Of a stretch of 17,500 nucleotides of DNA, positions 9,346 to 17,500 are shown piece after piece. The stretch is from Trachelipus rathkii. Taxonomy: Eukaryota > Arthropoda > Malacostraca > Isopoda > Trachelipodidae. The stretch's first letter is position 1. Every line of letters starts with the position of its first letter. Location of the stretch: assembly GCA_015478945.1 (NCBI GenBank), contig JABUQX010103776.1, positions 15,001 to 32,500 on the forward strand, given 5' to 3'. Under the pieces are notes generated by a model. It saw nothing but the letters and a program-made list of their open reading frames with translations. It made no database searches and was not told the origin of the DNA. A program made the translations under genes and the position numbers.

Positions 9346-10072
9346 AAACAGTGTCATGTGTAACTACAAAATACTATGAGGAATAGGAGAAATAATGAGC
9401 AGAAGGAGTAGAGAAGAAGGATACCTGAGAAGAAGTGTATACAGAGTTGATTACACACTCTAGAGCTACACGAGGACTGCTGACGATCGTGCTACACTCG
9501 TTCTAAGTCATAGTTAAATTCTATACCGTTATGATTAGAGCACCATCACACACCTGAGCACCAATTCACTATTAGTCAATCTCCACGTTGTTCGTTTTTA
9601 ACTACACCACAATCCATCAGAACACTACTTGAGCTATCAGCTCAATCTTATATATTATTAAGTATTCATTTATACTATTAGTATTCTTCATGTTTATAAT
9701 TTGTATATCCAATTTAAATATTTAATTATATTTTCAAATTTATTTTTAGTTTATTTTTTTTAATTTGTTTTATTTGCTTAAAACATTTTGTTTTTACTAA
9801 AAATTTTATGCTTTTTATGTTTATATCTTAAAAGTTTGCATTTTTACACACATTAAAGCAGTAAATCAGTAATCAGTAAATAAACCACCAACCTCCTACC
9901 CTTACCCACCGGGATCTATTGATCCTATTGGATCTATGATCTATTTGATTTCATGTCATATTTTGCATGACATATGCAACAAAACTTATACTCTTTTTAT
10001 GTTTATAGCTTAAAAAAATTTACATTTTACATACCTTAAAGCAGTAAATCAGCAAATCAGTAAATCAAACCA

Positions 10073-10094
10073 CCCATCTTACCCTCCCCACCCC
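10073..10094 (-). other. G-quadruplex motif, monomer 2
   Basis: Plus-strand C runs at 10073-10075, 10082-10084, 10086-10089 and 10091-10094, with loops of 6, 1 and 1. This satisfies the G3+N1-7 pattern on the minus strand. Confidence 0.6.
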
Positions 10095-10252
10095 GCCAGT
10101 GATCTATTGATATATTGATTCAAGTCTTATTTTGTATAACATAGCACAAAACTTTTATTCTTTTTATGCTTATAACTTAAAAATTTTTACATACCCTAAA
10201 TCAGTAAATCAGTAAATCAAACTACCCAACCTACCCTCCCCACCTCTCACGT

Positions 10253-10302
10253 GATCTATTTGATTCTATTGATTTATTGATCTATTGATCTATTGATCTA
10301 TT
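10253..10302 (+). repeat. 8-bp tandem repeat (GATCTATT)n inside monomer 3
   Basis: Six GATCTATT-like units, the last three perfect. The same block has fewer units in the other monomers, so it has expanded here. Confidence 0.85.
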
Positions 10303-10427
10303 GATTCAAGTCATATTTTGTATATCATAACAACAAAACTTTATTTTTTATATGTTTATAACCAAAAAATTCATTTTTTCTACACCCATTAAAGCAGTGA
10401 AATTCAGTAAATCGGTAAGTCAAACTG

Positions 10428-10450
10428 CCCTCCCCACCACCCTCCTACCC
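10428..10450 (-). other. G-quadruplex motif, monomer 4
   Basis: Plus-strand C runs at 10428-10430, 10432-10435, 10440-10442 and 10448-10450, with loops of 1, 4 and 5. This fits the G3+N1-7 pattern on the minus strand. Confidence 0.6.
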
Positions 10451-10568
10451 ATCCATAATCTATTGGTCTATGGATCTATTGATTCAAGTCATATTTTGTA
10501 GAAAGCATTTTATTTTATTTGTTTAAAAATATATTTTTTTACTAAAATTGTTATGTTTTACTTCCCTT

Positions 10569-11033
10569 AAAGTAGTAAATCAGTAAATCATACCACCCTC
10601 CCCTCCACCACCCTCCACCCACCATCCTATGATCTATTGATCTAATGATCTATTGTTTCAAGTCCACATTTCGAGTTTCATTGGATAAACATTCATAAAT
10701 AACAGTTCTTTAACATGATCAATACCGAATATCTGCTAAACGAACAAAGTTTTCATATCAATAAAGTAACATAACATAACCTGCACCTAAAAGAAAAATA
10801 AATGTCAACGGCAAACCTAACATCAACTTATCGTACGATATAAACTCGTTTACATTAACAAAGTTCTCACACTAAACCATAAAGTAACTACATTACATTG
10901 CGTACAATAAGTAACATATTCATACTTTTTCAAACATATCTCTATCATATTAACGTTAATTTTAACATTGACATAATAATATTTAACAAAAATTTATCAT
11001 AACCTTACCTATCTATCATAATTCCGGCCTTTT
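10569..11033 (+). repeat. Interspersed repeat of about 450 bp, copy R1
   Basis: The head is the same (CAGTAAAT)n, C-rich, GATCTATT series as the 180-bp satellite. It then continues with CAAGTC-ACATTTCGAG, GTTT and AACATAACATAA stretches, CATTAACAAAGTT, ATAAAGTAACTA, then the tail ATATTTAACAAAAATTTATC and CATAACCTT. It is collinear with R2 at 11047. No frame is open and no terminal repeats are seen. Confidence 0.8.
10596..10620 (-). other. G-quadruplex motif, monomer 5
   Basis: Plus-strand C runs at 10596-10598, 10600-10603, 10611-10613 and 10618-10620, with loops of 1, 7 and 4. This fits the G3+N1-7 pattern on the minus strand. Confidence 0.6.
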
Positions 11034-11046
11034 TTTATCACCATGT

Positions 11047-11476
11047 AAAGCAGTAAATCAGTAAATCAGTAAATCAACACCCCCTTACCCCATCCTCCTC
11101 CCAACTATCCCATGATGCTATTGTTTCAAGTCACATTTCGAGTATCAATTTTGGTTAAACATAACATAAAAAATAAGTTTCTTTTATAAACTGATCAACG
11201 AATATTCTAACGTACAAAGTTTCCACATTATAACGCTAACATAGCTCAACTTGAATAAGAAATATAATGTACAACGACAAACTAATACACCTTAAGAGCG
11301 AATAAACTGCTAACATTAACAAAGTTCCATACTTAACGACAGTAAAGTAACTAACTTTAGTATCAAACGTAACCTATTCACACTTTGGCATGCATATCTC
11401 TCACATATCAATGTTAATTTTACATTAACATGGTGATATTTAACAAAAATTTATCATAGCCTTGTCTAATTAAACT
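11047..11476 (+). repeat. Interspersed repeat of about 450 bp, copy R2
   Basis: Collinear with R1: AAAGCAGTAAATCAGTAAAT head, C-rich block, TTTCAAGTCACATTTCGAG, AACATAACATAA, CTAACATTAACAAAGTTCC, GTAAAGTAACTAAC, AACCTATTCACACTTT, CAATGTTAATTTTACATTAA, then ATATTTAACAAAAATTTATC and CCTTGTCTAATTAAACT. The head lacks a clear GATCTATT series, which is reduced to one short remnant. Confidence 0.8.
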
Positions 11477-11860
11477 GGACGACAGAAATTTTGTTAAATG
11501 AATATCATGAACTGTTTCTTATGTATTTCGTATGCTGAATATCGAATATAACCTCTCAAATTTGCATCACGACTTAGTTCTTTGTAATTTACATTTTTAT
11601 ATTAAACAATTAAATTCACAGATGTGAAAATGTCCCTTGTTTTGTTTCTAACTCTATTTTCTTTGCGATTTTTATTTTTAAAAAAAAGGCTGATAGCCAC
11701 GCTAATGTAAAGCGTATAATAAGTAGGAACTAAAAAATAGATAAAATATAACGTCAACAACACGATAAAACATGTTTATGTCAACTCGATAAAAATTAAA
11801 CACTCGGTCTGAACGTTTTTCAGTTTGTATCTGGACGTTGAATGTGAAGTGTGGATATTA
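11477..11860. other. AT-rich sequence with no recognisable gene
   Basis: No open frame of note, no repeat relation seen and no RNA motif. It contains an A8 run near 11680. Confidence 0.55.
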
Positions 11861-11870
11861 ATATATATTG

Positions 11871-11915
<45 letters not shown>

Positions 11916-11976
11916 CTATTATATATATTATAATAATATTATATTATATAATAATATAATTATAGTATAATATATA

Positions 11977-12007
<31 letters not shown>

Positions 12008-12010
12008 ATA
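11861..12010. repeat. (TA)n microsatellite
   Basis: A nearly perfect TA run at about 11874-11912, then interrupted TATAATAT sequence, then a second TA run to about 12010. It lies directly upstream of the pseudogene. Confidence 0.9.
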
Positions 12011-12062
12011 TGGTGTTCAAATTGTTATAATTTTTAATGAATGATTAAATAACTTTAATTAA

Positions 12063-13722
12063 ATGCCTCGAAATTGTTAAAAATGATCCAAACAAATTTT
12101 TTTACATTTGTGGTGAGGTAACGTTTAAGTCCCAAATGAGGAATATTGCTCCCTTACTTAAAAGTATAAACTTTATTTTGGAATTAAGCTTGGTGATCAA
12201 GATAAGAGGTCTTAGGCCACCCTCATATTTGCCTGTGCGTCTTGTGAACATTACTTAGTGTTGGCTTACGGCAGTCCAACATATGCCATTGCAAATTCCA
12301 ATGGTATGGAGGAAACCAAAGAATCACGCAATGGACTTTTTATTTTTGCATTACAAAATTGGCTGGAAAACATCAAGACCAAGCAAGACCATTAAATATC
12401 CAACTACCTCGCTATAGGCCTGTTCCCACAGCGAAGATGCTTCCTATCCCTGCATTCCACCTGAAAATGTGAATCTCCTGTCAGAAACCCGATTCGAAGA
12501 AATTTACATTATCGTCCAGAAAAATGACCGACTTGAAAGACCTTGAATTATGATGGAAGTCAAAGATACCATCATAGAATTAATCATCAATGAACTCAGT
12601 GATCTATGTTTGCCATCTATCATTGTCAAGAAACAGCCAGAAGCTATTGCTATCTAGATAAAGGTTGGAATCTCCTTGAGAAGGAACTACAATTCCCTCT
12701 TATCGGCGACGCGAAGAAGAATTCCGACGCTCTTTTCGGTAGACGGCAATTTAGTGTACCGTACTGATGTTGATTCATTAATGAGAAAATAGGAGACTGT
12801 CATGAACCTAAGGAATGGAGATTGTTTATAGAATCTCCTCTAAACTCAGTTTAAAAGCAGTGCTTCTTTCATAATGGAATGTAAACCTTTGACTCTATTA
12901 CCTATGACTTCCATATGAAAGAAACGTTCTAATACATATCCATGATAGTCATTACCTATAGCATGTATGTGGAGATTTAAAAGTTATAGCACTTTTGTTA
13001 GGTCGCCAAAAAGGGATATACTAAATTTTGTTGTTTCCTATGCGAGTGGGATAGCAGAGATCGAAAAAATCATTTGTCAAAAAGCAATGGCCTAAAAGAA
13101 ATTTAATACCTGGAAATAAAAATGCTGGAATTTCAACCACTTGTGAATACCTGAACTCGTATATCTTTCTCCTTTGCACATCAAACTCGGGTTAAGAAAT
13201 TTTTTTAAAAGCGATTGATAAAAGTGGTCCATGGGTTCCTATACGTAAATAAGAAATTCACTGGGAGATCAGTGAGGCTAAAATTAAAGAGGTATATTTG
13301 TAGGCCACACATAAGGAGCTAATGAAGGACCATCACTTTTGATGAAGCTGAATATATTGAACCTGCATGGAGATCCTTTATAAAGGTCATAACTGGGTTT
13401 CTAGGCAATAATAAGTCCGACAACTAGGAGAACTAGTTTCCGACCTCCTTCGAAATTATAAAGCAATGGGAAGTGTAACATGTTCCTAAAAATACATTTC
13501 CTTCATTCACACTTGGACTTATTTCCTAACTGCAATCTAGGAGCTATAAGCGATGAGCATGGTGAGCGATTCTAAAGATATTTCAACTATCGAAAACGTT
13601 ATCAGGGAAATTGGAATCAAAATATGCTTGCAGACTATTGTTGGGCTTAAAAGGGTGTACCTCAAGCAAACTACAGAGAAATCTTCAATCTACAGTTAAA
13701 TTGCCAGAAGTATATAGGGTGA
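12063..13722 (+). pseudogene. Decayed full-length copy of an arthropod repeat-associated protein
   Basis: Fragments in three frames follow the order of a repetitive, uncharacterised protein family that I recognise from arthropods and cnidarians. N-terminus: MPRNC at 12063, then FYICGEVTF with its Cys pair (12100-12126), YFGIKLGDQDK near 12174 and CASCEHYL near 12234. Next come MPLQIPMVWRKPKNHAMD (12283-12336) and YFCIT at 12341. The middle has KGWNLLE near 12660, HEPKEWRLFIESPLNS (12801-12848), CGDLKVIALLLGRQKG (12968-13015) and CCFLCEWDSRDRKNH (13029-13073). The C-terminus has HIKLGL (13177), KAIDKSGP, SEAKIKE (13271), PAWRSFIKVITGFLG, LRNYKAMG, LKIHFLHSHLDLFP, ISDEHGERF (stop at 13573) and RKRYQGNWNQNMLADYCW (13591). 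It ends GVPQANYRE with TGA at 13720. Many stops and single-base shifts make it non-functional as written. The Cys pairs suggest zinc binding. A transposase-like role is inference; no terminal repeats were found. Confidence 0.85.
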
Positions 13723-13844
13723 GTAAATTTTAAAGCTATTATTTTAAACCATTATTAAATTTTAATTTCGTATTACAAAAAAACCTTGCCCGTTACAAGA
13801 AAATGGTATACAAATTCGGAATTAGCGCACAAAACTCCATAATA

Positions 13845-14118
13845 AACATCCATTTTACTCATTTAACAGACAAAAAGTCAATTTTGCGTCAGTGTTTCAT
13901 ACACCAAAATATAAGCTAATCATTTGCCAATGTTGTTTTAACATTAACATAGTAATATTTAACAAATTTACCTAACTATCATAATACTAACGGATAAATG
14001 CAACATAGTAAAGTTTTATCCTCTTTAAAGCTAAACTATGAACATAACATACTTAACACACAACATTCACACGAATAAACAGCTATCATTAACAACTTAA
14101 CCAATAAAGCGAACATAG
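13845..14118 (+). repeat. Partial copies of the 450-bp repeat (R3)
   Basis: Tail-type sequence CAATGTT, TTTTAACATTAACATAGTAA, ATATTTAACAAATTTA and CTATCATAATA at 13928-13985 matches the ends of R1 and R2. It is followed by AACATAACATA and GAATAAACAGCTATCATTAA (about 14040-14100), which match the middle of the next unit. This order, tail then middle, implies two head-to-tail degraded units without the GC-richer head. Confidence 0.6.
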
Positions 14119-14552
14119 GGGAAGTAAAACTAGTTTCATTTTTATAACATATTTTTTATTGAAAAGAGCGTTACATAAATATTTAAAAACATGTAAGTTT
14201 ACTTTAAATATAATAAATCATCTAAGCGGGGACAATGGGATTCAACATAAACTTGAGCAATGTTCTAATATATCTCTCCAGAGTTCAACCACCTTATGAA
14301 AAGATGTAAAGTCTAATGCATTCTGCAACAGTTAATACCATTTTCTGCATATTTTGGTTCACCAGCACTCATTCTCTCATGCCAGAGAAAAGTACCACAT
14401 TATCCATGTTGCTATTTATTAACATACTCCTGTACCTCATTATACGGAAAGCCACATATTTCAGTGTAAATCGTAGATTACCCAATTAGCTATATGTATT
14501 GTAATGTCCTCAGTATGTCAAAAGTGTAATACATGAGTTAATTCGTTTTCTT

Positions 14553-14735
14553 TTGATATTTTATTGCTGTAATATTTTCAGATGTTCGCACTGTGAAACC
14601 CTATACATGTATGCCAGAACGGGACACTATCGGTGGGTTTCCAATAGTTTGCGCACATCAAGCTTTTTACATTGTCCACGCAACGAGAAAACAGCCAATC
14701 ATTCTATTAGGACTCTCAAACTGTCTCACGTCTAG
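14553..14735 (+). other. Exon-like 60-codon frame with upstream splice-acceptor pattern
   Basis: The frame contains RCSHCETLYMYARTGHYRW, a C-x2-C pair, then FLHCPRNEK, and ends at TAG after SHV. A pyrimidine-rich run ending TATTTTCAG (14573-14581) looks like a 3' splice site, which would start an exon at 14582 inside this frame. The composition is diverse and the region is less AT-rich than its flanks. I recognise no domain and see no matching donor or further exon. It may be a single decayed exon or chance. Confidence 0.2.
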
Positions 14736-15022
14736 ATATTTCACTAAAGTCGATGTATAATGACAAAGCACTCCTTTGAATATCAAATAATCTGATGATT
14801 CCTTCAACAGAAAATGAAAAAGGGTCTAACTATTTGCCCCTCCGCGAATAAAAATAATGTTTCTAAATCCATTATTTATTACGATTAAATATACAATTGA
14901 CACATCGTTGGGGAAGAACGGAAGTTCTCGTAAAGACTACATCACACAAGCGTAGAGGGAGGGGTTGAGCGTCATCTAATCAACACAGTCCGAAAATACT
15001 CCTACTGATTGAAACTCTAGTG

Positions 15023-15065
15023 TATAAAACAGTCCCCAAGTGTAATGAGATTCTTCTTTCAACCA
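15023..15065 (+). promoter_or_regulatory. Candidate core promoter (TATAAAAC)
   Basis: TATAAAAC at 15023-15030 is preceded by GTG, as in the two boxes at 843 and 1276, and followed 30-35 bp later by TTTCAACCATC. Only the box and spacing support it, and no downstream gene is visible. Confidence 0.2.
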
Positions 15066-15104
15066 TCAGAAGACAAGAAACAAGATTAGTGAACGTACGA
15101 CGAA

Positions 15105-15350
15105 CCATATCAGTTCAAAAGTGCAATATAATTGCAGACTACAACAACAGAAACTACTAACATTAGCAAGTTATTAATCCATACGTAAAACAGTATGTTA
15201 AAAGTACCTACACACAGCGTACATAAAACGTTAACCTATTTCACACTTTTTTCGACACCTATCGCTAACAACATCAATGTTAATTACATAATCAAATAGA
15301 TAATATTTAACAAACATTTTATGCATAACCCTGTCTAATTACATTAAACT
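15105..15350 (+). repeat. 450-bp repeat, partial copy R4
   Basis: Matches the middle and tail of R2 in order: ACAACAACAGAAACT, CTAACATTAGCAAGTT, AATCCATAC, AAAACGTTAACCTATTTCAC, CATCAATGTTAATTACAT, ATATTTAACAAACATTTT, then ATAACCCTGTCTAATTACAT. The head is missing. Confidence 0.7.
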
Positions 15351-15770
15351 GACAACGTATATAATATGCTATACGTAACAAAGTTTTTTACATAACCTTG
15401 TATAATATTAACAAAAATTATACATATACATACCTAACCTAATATATCAAGAACCTGCCGTAATTAACATAGATTAGCAACAATAACAAGAGTTTTAATT
15501 CCAAACATGACATAAAAATAACAATAGTTTTTCCAAACATAACACAAACGAGATATAGGTTCTTCTATGACTATATATATCTATCATTTTATGTAAGTGA
15601 GTAATACTATATTCAGAGAGCTTATAGAAAAACAAAGTCAAAATCAGAAAAGTTTACATGATAATTCATAAAGAAACCACACACGAAACGCTTCTGACTG
15701 CTATCCACAAATCTCAACCGATATAAATGCAATACACCACACTATTATGTTTTACCTGCCATCAGCTCAG
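15351..15770. repeat. Repeat-derived flank with short direct repeats
   Basis: A second tail-like piece, CATAACCTTGTATAATATTA then ACAAAAATTATACAT, occurs at about 15390-15425. ACAA(T/G)AGTTTT...CCAAACAT(A/G)ACA occurs twice, near 15485-15512 and 15522-15545. From 15560 to 15770 I see no structure. Confidence 0.4.
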
Positions 15771-15774
15771 ACTG

Positions 15775-16275
15775 TTCTATATTGAATCTATTGATTCATA
15801 GTCATCATTTCCGAGATCATTTGGATAAACATAACATAATCCTATCTACTTAAGGTAGGACATACTAGAAGATCATAATATATATCTGTACTCACATTAC
15901 GTATATACTTGGCACATGAGCAATCAACAGAAGTTTAGCAGCAATGAAGAGCCGTCATCATAGCGTCGTCACTAACTGAGAGCCTGACGTACGATATGAA
16001 TTAATGCGATAAGAACGACCATCCATAACTACATTTTTTTCTAATCTTTCATTTGCGATACATATGCAGTTTACCATCCGAACTAAAGTCACATACTTAA
16101 ACTAACAGTTAAATGTAACACTAATACATAGCATTACTAAAACGTAACTACTGTTCACGTATACTATATTTGTTAAAAACGATAATCTATGTAAATATAC
16201 ATTATAGGTATTTAATTTTACTCTTAACATAGTGTATATATAACAATACAATATTTATCATATAATTCCAATCTA
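15775..16275 (+). repeat. 450-bp repeat, diverged copy R5
   Basis: Starts in the GATCTATT-derived block (AATCTATTGATTC), then AGTCATCATTTCCGAG, CATTTGGATAAACATAACAT as in R1, and ends with TTTACTCTTAACATAGT, AACAATACAATATTTATCAT. The centre is hard to align. It is the most diverged member. Confidence 0.55.
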
Positions 16276-16560
16276 TACAAACTATATCACTAAATATCAT
16301 ACTAAGAAACAAATCACTATATATATATAATATATATAATATATATACTATATCCCAATAGGAAAAAAAAAATTAATTTCACCCTTCAACGCTATCACTA
16401 ATGTTACTAACTTTCCATCACTAATTAATGGACATACGATAAAATACAATAATATTGATAAACATATATATAATATTTTATTTTATTATAACGTATATAA
16501 AAAGTTTAGTTCCCTATCCCCATATTTTCTTAAACATTGAAAAGACAATATTGAGGGATG
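16276..16560. other. AT-rich sequence with no recognisable gene
   Basis: It contains a short TA-rich run near 16318-16347 and an A10 run near 16363. The frame reading through to the next segment is not coding. Confidence 0.5.
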
Positions 16561-16582
16561 GAATTGAATGGGCAGCGGTGCA

Positions 16583-16598
16583 AGAGTCGCTCGACTCT
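16583..16598. repeat. Short inverted repeat AGAGTC/GACTCT
   Basis: AGAGTC (16583-16588), loop GCTC, GACTCT (16593-16598). It lies in a small GC-richer island (16555-16610) between AT-rich tracts. Confidence 0.6.
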
Positions 16599-16631
16599 CT
16601 CCATACAGATTTATAACTGTATATACGCTCG

Positions 16632-16653
16632 CACACACACACACACACACACA
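16632..16653. repeat. (CA)11 microsatellite
   Basis: Uninterrupted CA dinucleotide run flowing into AT-rich sequence and the (TA)n region. Confidence 0.95.
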
Positions 16654-16659
16654 TATCAT

Positions 16660-16676
16660 AATTATATAATATATAT

Positions 16677-16707
<31 letters not shown>

Positions 16708-16818
16708 ATACATTTATATAATATATATATATATATATATAGACAAATAATAATATATAATATAAAACTTATTATGATATAAATATATATTAATATATAT
16801 ATATTATAATATTAATAT

Positions 16819-16858
<40 letters not shown>

Positions 16859-16984
16859 TATATTATATATATATTATTGTATATTTCCTACCCATGTAAA
16901 AACATCTACCTTACATGATATATATATTATATATATATATATATATAAAATATAATCTTTAATAAGTATATATATATATAATAT

Positions 16985-17024
<40 letters not shown>

Positions 17025-17026
17025 CA
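16660..17026. repeat. Long (TA)n-rich microsatellite region
   Basis: Several long TA runs (about 16682-16706, 16720-16740, 16824-16855, 16996-17022) are separated by short ATAATAT interruptions and one short non-TA insert at 16886-16917. It ends where the hAT-like sequence begins. Confidence 0.9.
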
Positions 17027-17170
17027 AGAGGTGGGTCATCGCTACTAAAAAAGTAATCCGTATCGTTACTATCGTTAACGGGAAAAGTAGTTCCCTATCG
17101 TTATTCCGTTCTTTGAAAGGAAAAGTACGAACGCGTTACTCCGTTACTCTACTCCGTTACTTTAGCTTTG
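17027..17170 (+). mobile_element. Probable hAT-type transposon end (partial)
   Basis: Begins GAGGTGGGTCATCGCTACT and continues AAAAAAGTAATCCG. CGTTACT recurs at 17064, 17134, 17142 and 17155, and an interrupted AGTA-ACGCGTTACT palindrome occurs near 17126-17140. Ends of the form GGTGGGCATCGTTACT with repeated GTAAC/GTTAC motifs are familiar to me from hAT-like non-autonomous elements of insects and other invertebrates. No matching inverted end is visible here, so the element would extend beyond the window or be truncated. Confidence 0.4.
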
Positions 17171-17500
17171 ACTATTGGTCATTAATTCTGTACTTAGTAA
17201 TTGTATTGTTTGTGTATATTAAATTCATCATTATCGATAAAAAACATACCCATTAAGACCCTGCGCACTCAATGACGCCCTTTGCACCACCGCGTTTATG
17301 CAACCACCAACTACCTGCCTTCGCAACTCTCCTACTCCACCTGCATCATCCGTCAACATACATATAATATTTAAACTCATACACTTGTCCAGCGCTCACG
17401 CATCTAACAAGCTTCACCACCGAGAACCTTCCCATCACAACCATACCTATTCTATCTACGTTTACTCAAACATCTCTTTACATAACACCCTGCTAATCTC
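17171..17500. other. C-rich tail segment, no recognisable gene
   Basis: From about 17250 the plus strand is rich in C and poor in G, unlike the rest of the window. A 31-codon frame at 17272-17367 (MTPFAPPRL...) is too short to support. It may be the interior of the element that starts at 17027 or unique flank. Confidence 0.4.

Larger units (their letters stand above)
8581..9640. other. GC-richer unique island
   Basis: Base composition is visibly more balanced than the flanks and no tandem structure is seen. It contains the broken frame at 9020-9163, a GC-rich inverted repeat at 9323-9345, a purine-rich tract at about 9376-9440 with a 22-codon Arg/Glu-rich frame (9395-9463), and ATGGCAACAGC near 8804. 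It could be the remains of a single-copy gene or transposon, but no family is recognisable. Confidence 0.45.
9765..10680 (+). repeat. Satellite of about 180 bp, five monomers
   Basis: Five head-to-tail copies are anchored by AAAGCAGTAAATCAGTAAAT-type blocks at about 9855, 10038, 10198, 10391 and 10569 (spacings 183, 160, 193 and 178 bp). Each monomer runs: a T-rich part with TTTTTATGTTTATA, a (CAGTAAAT)n block, a C-rich CCACCCTCC block, a (GATCTATT)n block, then TTCAAGTC. Monomers 1 and 5 share a distinct leader, TTTTATTTG(C/T)TTAAAA (9765-9810 and 10507-10553), hinting at a higher-order unit. The fifth grades into the larger repeat starting at 10569. Confidence 0.85.
14119..15100. other. Unique sequence, less AT-rich, one exon-like segment
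   Basis: No tandem structure is seen. It holds the exon-like frame at 14553-14735, an AGCCAATCA sequence near 14694, and a TATA-containing segment at 15023. No gene can be assembled from it. Confidence 0.4.

Noticed and set aside
9765..10680. CRISPR array
   Set aside because: Repeats are long, adjacent, variable in length and in a eukaryotic context, with no unique spacers between fixed repeats.
14925..14941. Heat-shock element around GAACGGAAGTTCTCG
   Set aside because: The spacing between GAA and TTC does not fit the nGAAnnTTCn pattern.
16486..16782. Overlapping frames on both strands through the CA and TA repeats
   Set aside because: Most of each peptide is Tyr-Ile or Thr-His dipeptide repeat from the microsatellites.
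1..17500. Mitochondrial or bacterial endosymbiont origin because of the AT bias
   Set aside because: There are no organelle genes, tRNAs or dense coding frames; satellites, dinucleotide microsatellites and an animal transposon-type pseudogene point to nuclear DNA.

Overview
This is a strongly AT-rich eukaryotic, almost entirely non-coding window. It is built from satellites, microsatellites, interspersed repeats and one badly decayed transposon-type gene. I found no intact protein gene, rRNA, tRNA or CRISPR array, and nothing prokaryotic. The best taxonomic clue is the pseudogene at 12063-13722. It matches from memory a repetitive, uncharacterised protein family common in arthropod genomes and also seen in cnidarians. 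Together with a likely hAT-type transposon end at 17027-17170, this suggests an invertebrate animal, probably an arthropod. I cannot name the species.

Layout, left to right. 1-1350: short 7-bp repeats, a 46-bp direct repeat, then a head-to-tail duplication (474-917 and 935-1350) in which both copies keep a TATAAAAG box about 30 bp before an initiator-like site. 1351-2620: AT-rich unique and simple sequence. 2737-6480: a very diverged tandem array, monomer mostly 210-320 bp, recognisable by two landmarks about 65 bp apart; it contains a 14-bp perfect hairpin with a GAAA loop (5667-5698). 6640-7935: (TAA)n and (TTA)n arrays flanking a 350-bp unique insert. 7932-8174: a short minus-strand reading frame of unknown meaning. 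8581-9640: a GC-richer island with a broken short reading frame and a GC-rich inverted repeat.

9765-11476: a satellite of about 180 bp whose monomers combine a (CAGTAAAT)n block, a C-rich block (G-quadruplex pattern on the minus strand in three monomers) and a (GATCTATT)n block. It grades into two copies of a repeat of about 450 bp. Partial copies of the larger repeat recur at 13845-14118, 15105-15350 and 15775-16275, all in the same orientation. The pseudogene sits among these copies, just downstream of a (TA)n tract. 16660-17026 is a second long (TA)n region, followed by the hAT-like end and a C-rich unique tail.

There is no operon or pathway. The window reads as heterochromatin-like or intergenic repeat sequence. 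The many single-base indels in the pseudogene could reflect age or uncorrected long-read consensus errors; the sequence alone does not separate these.
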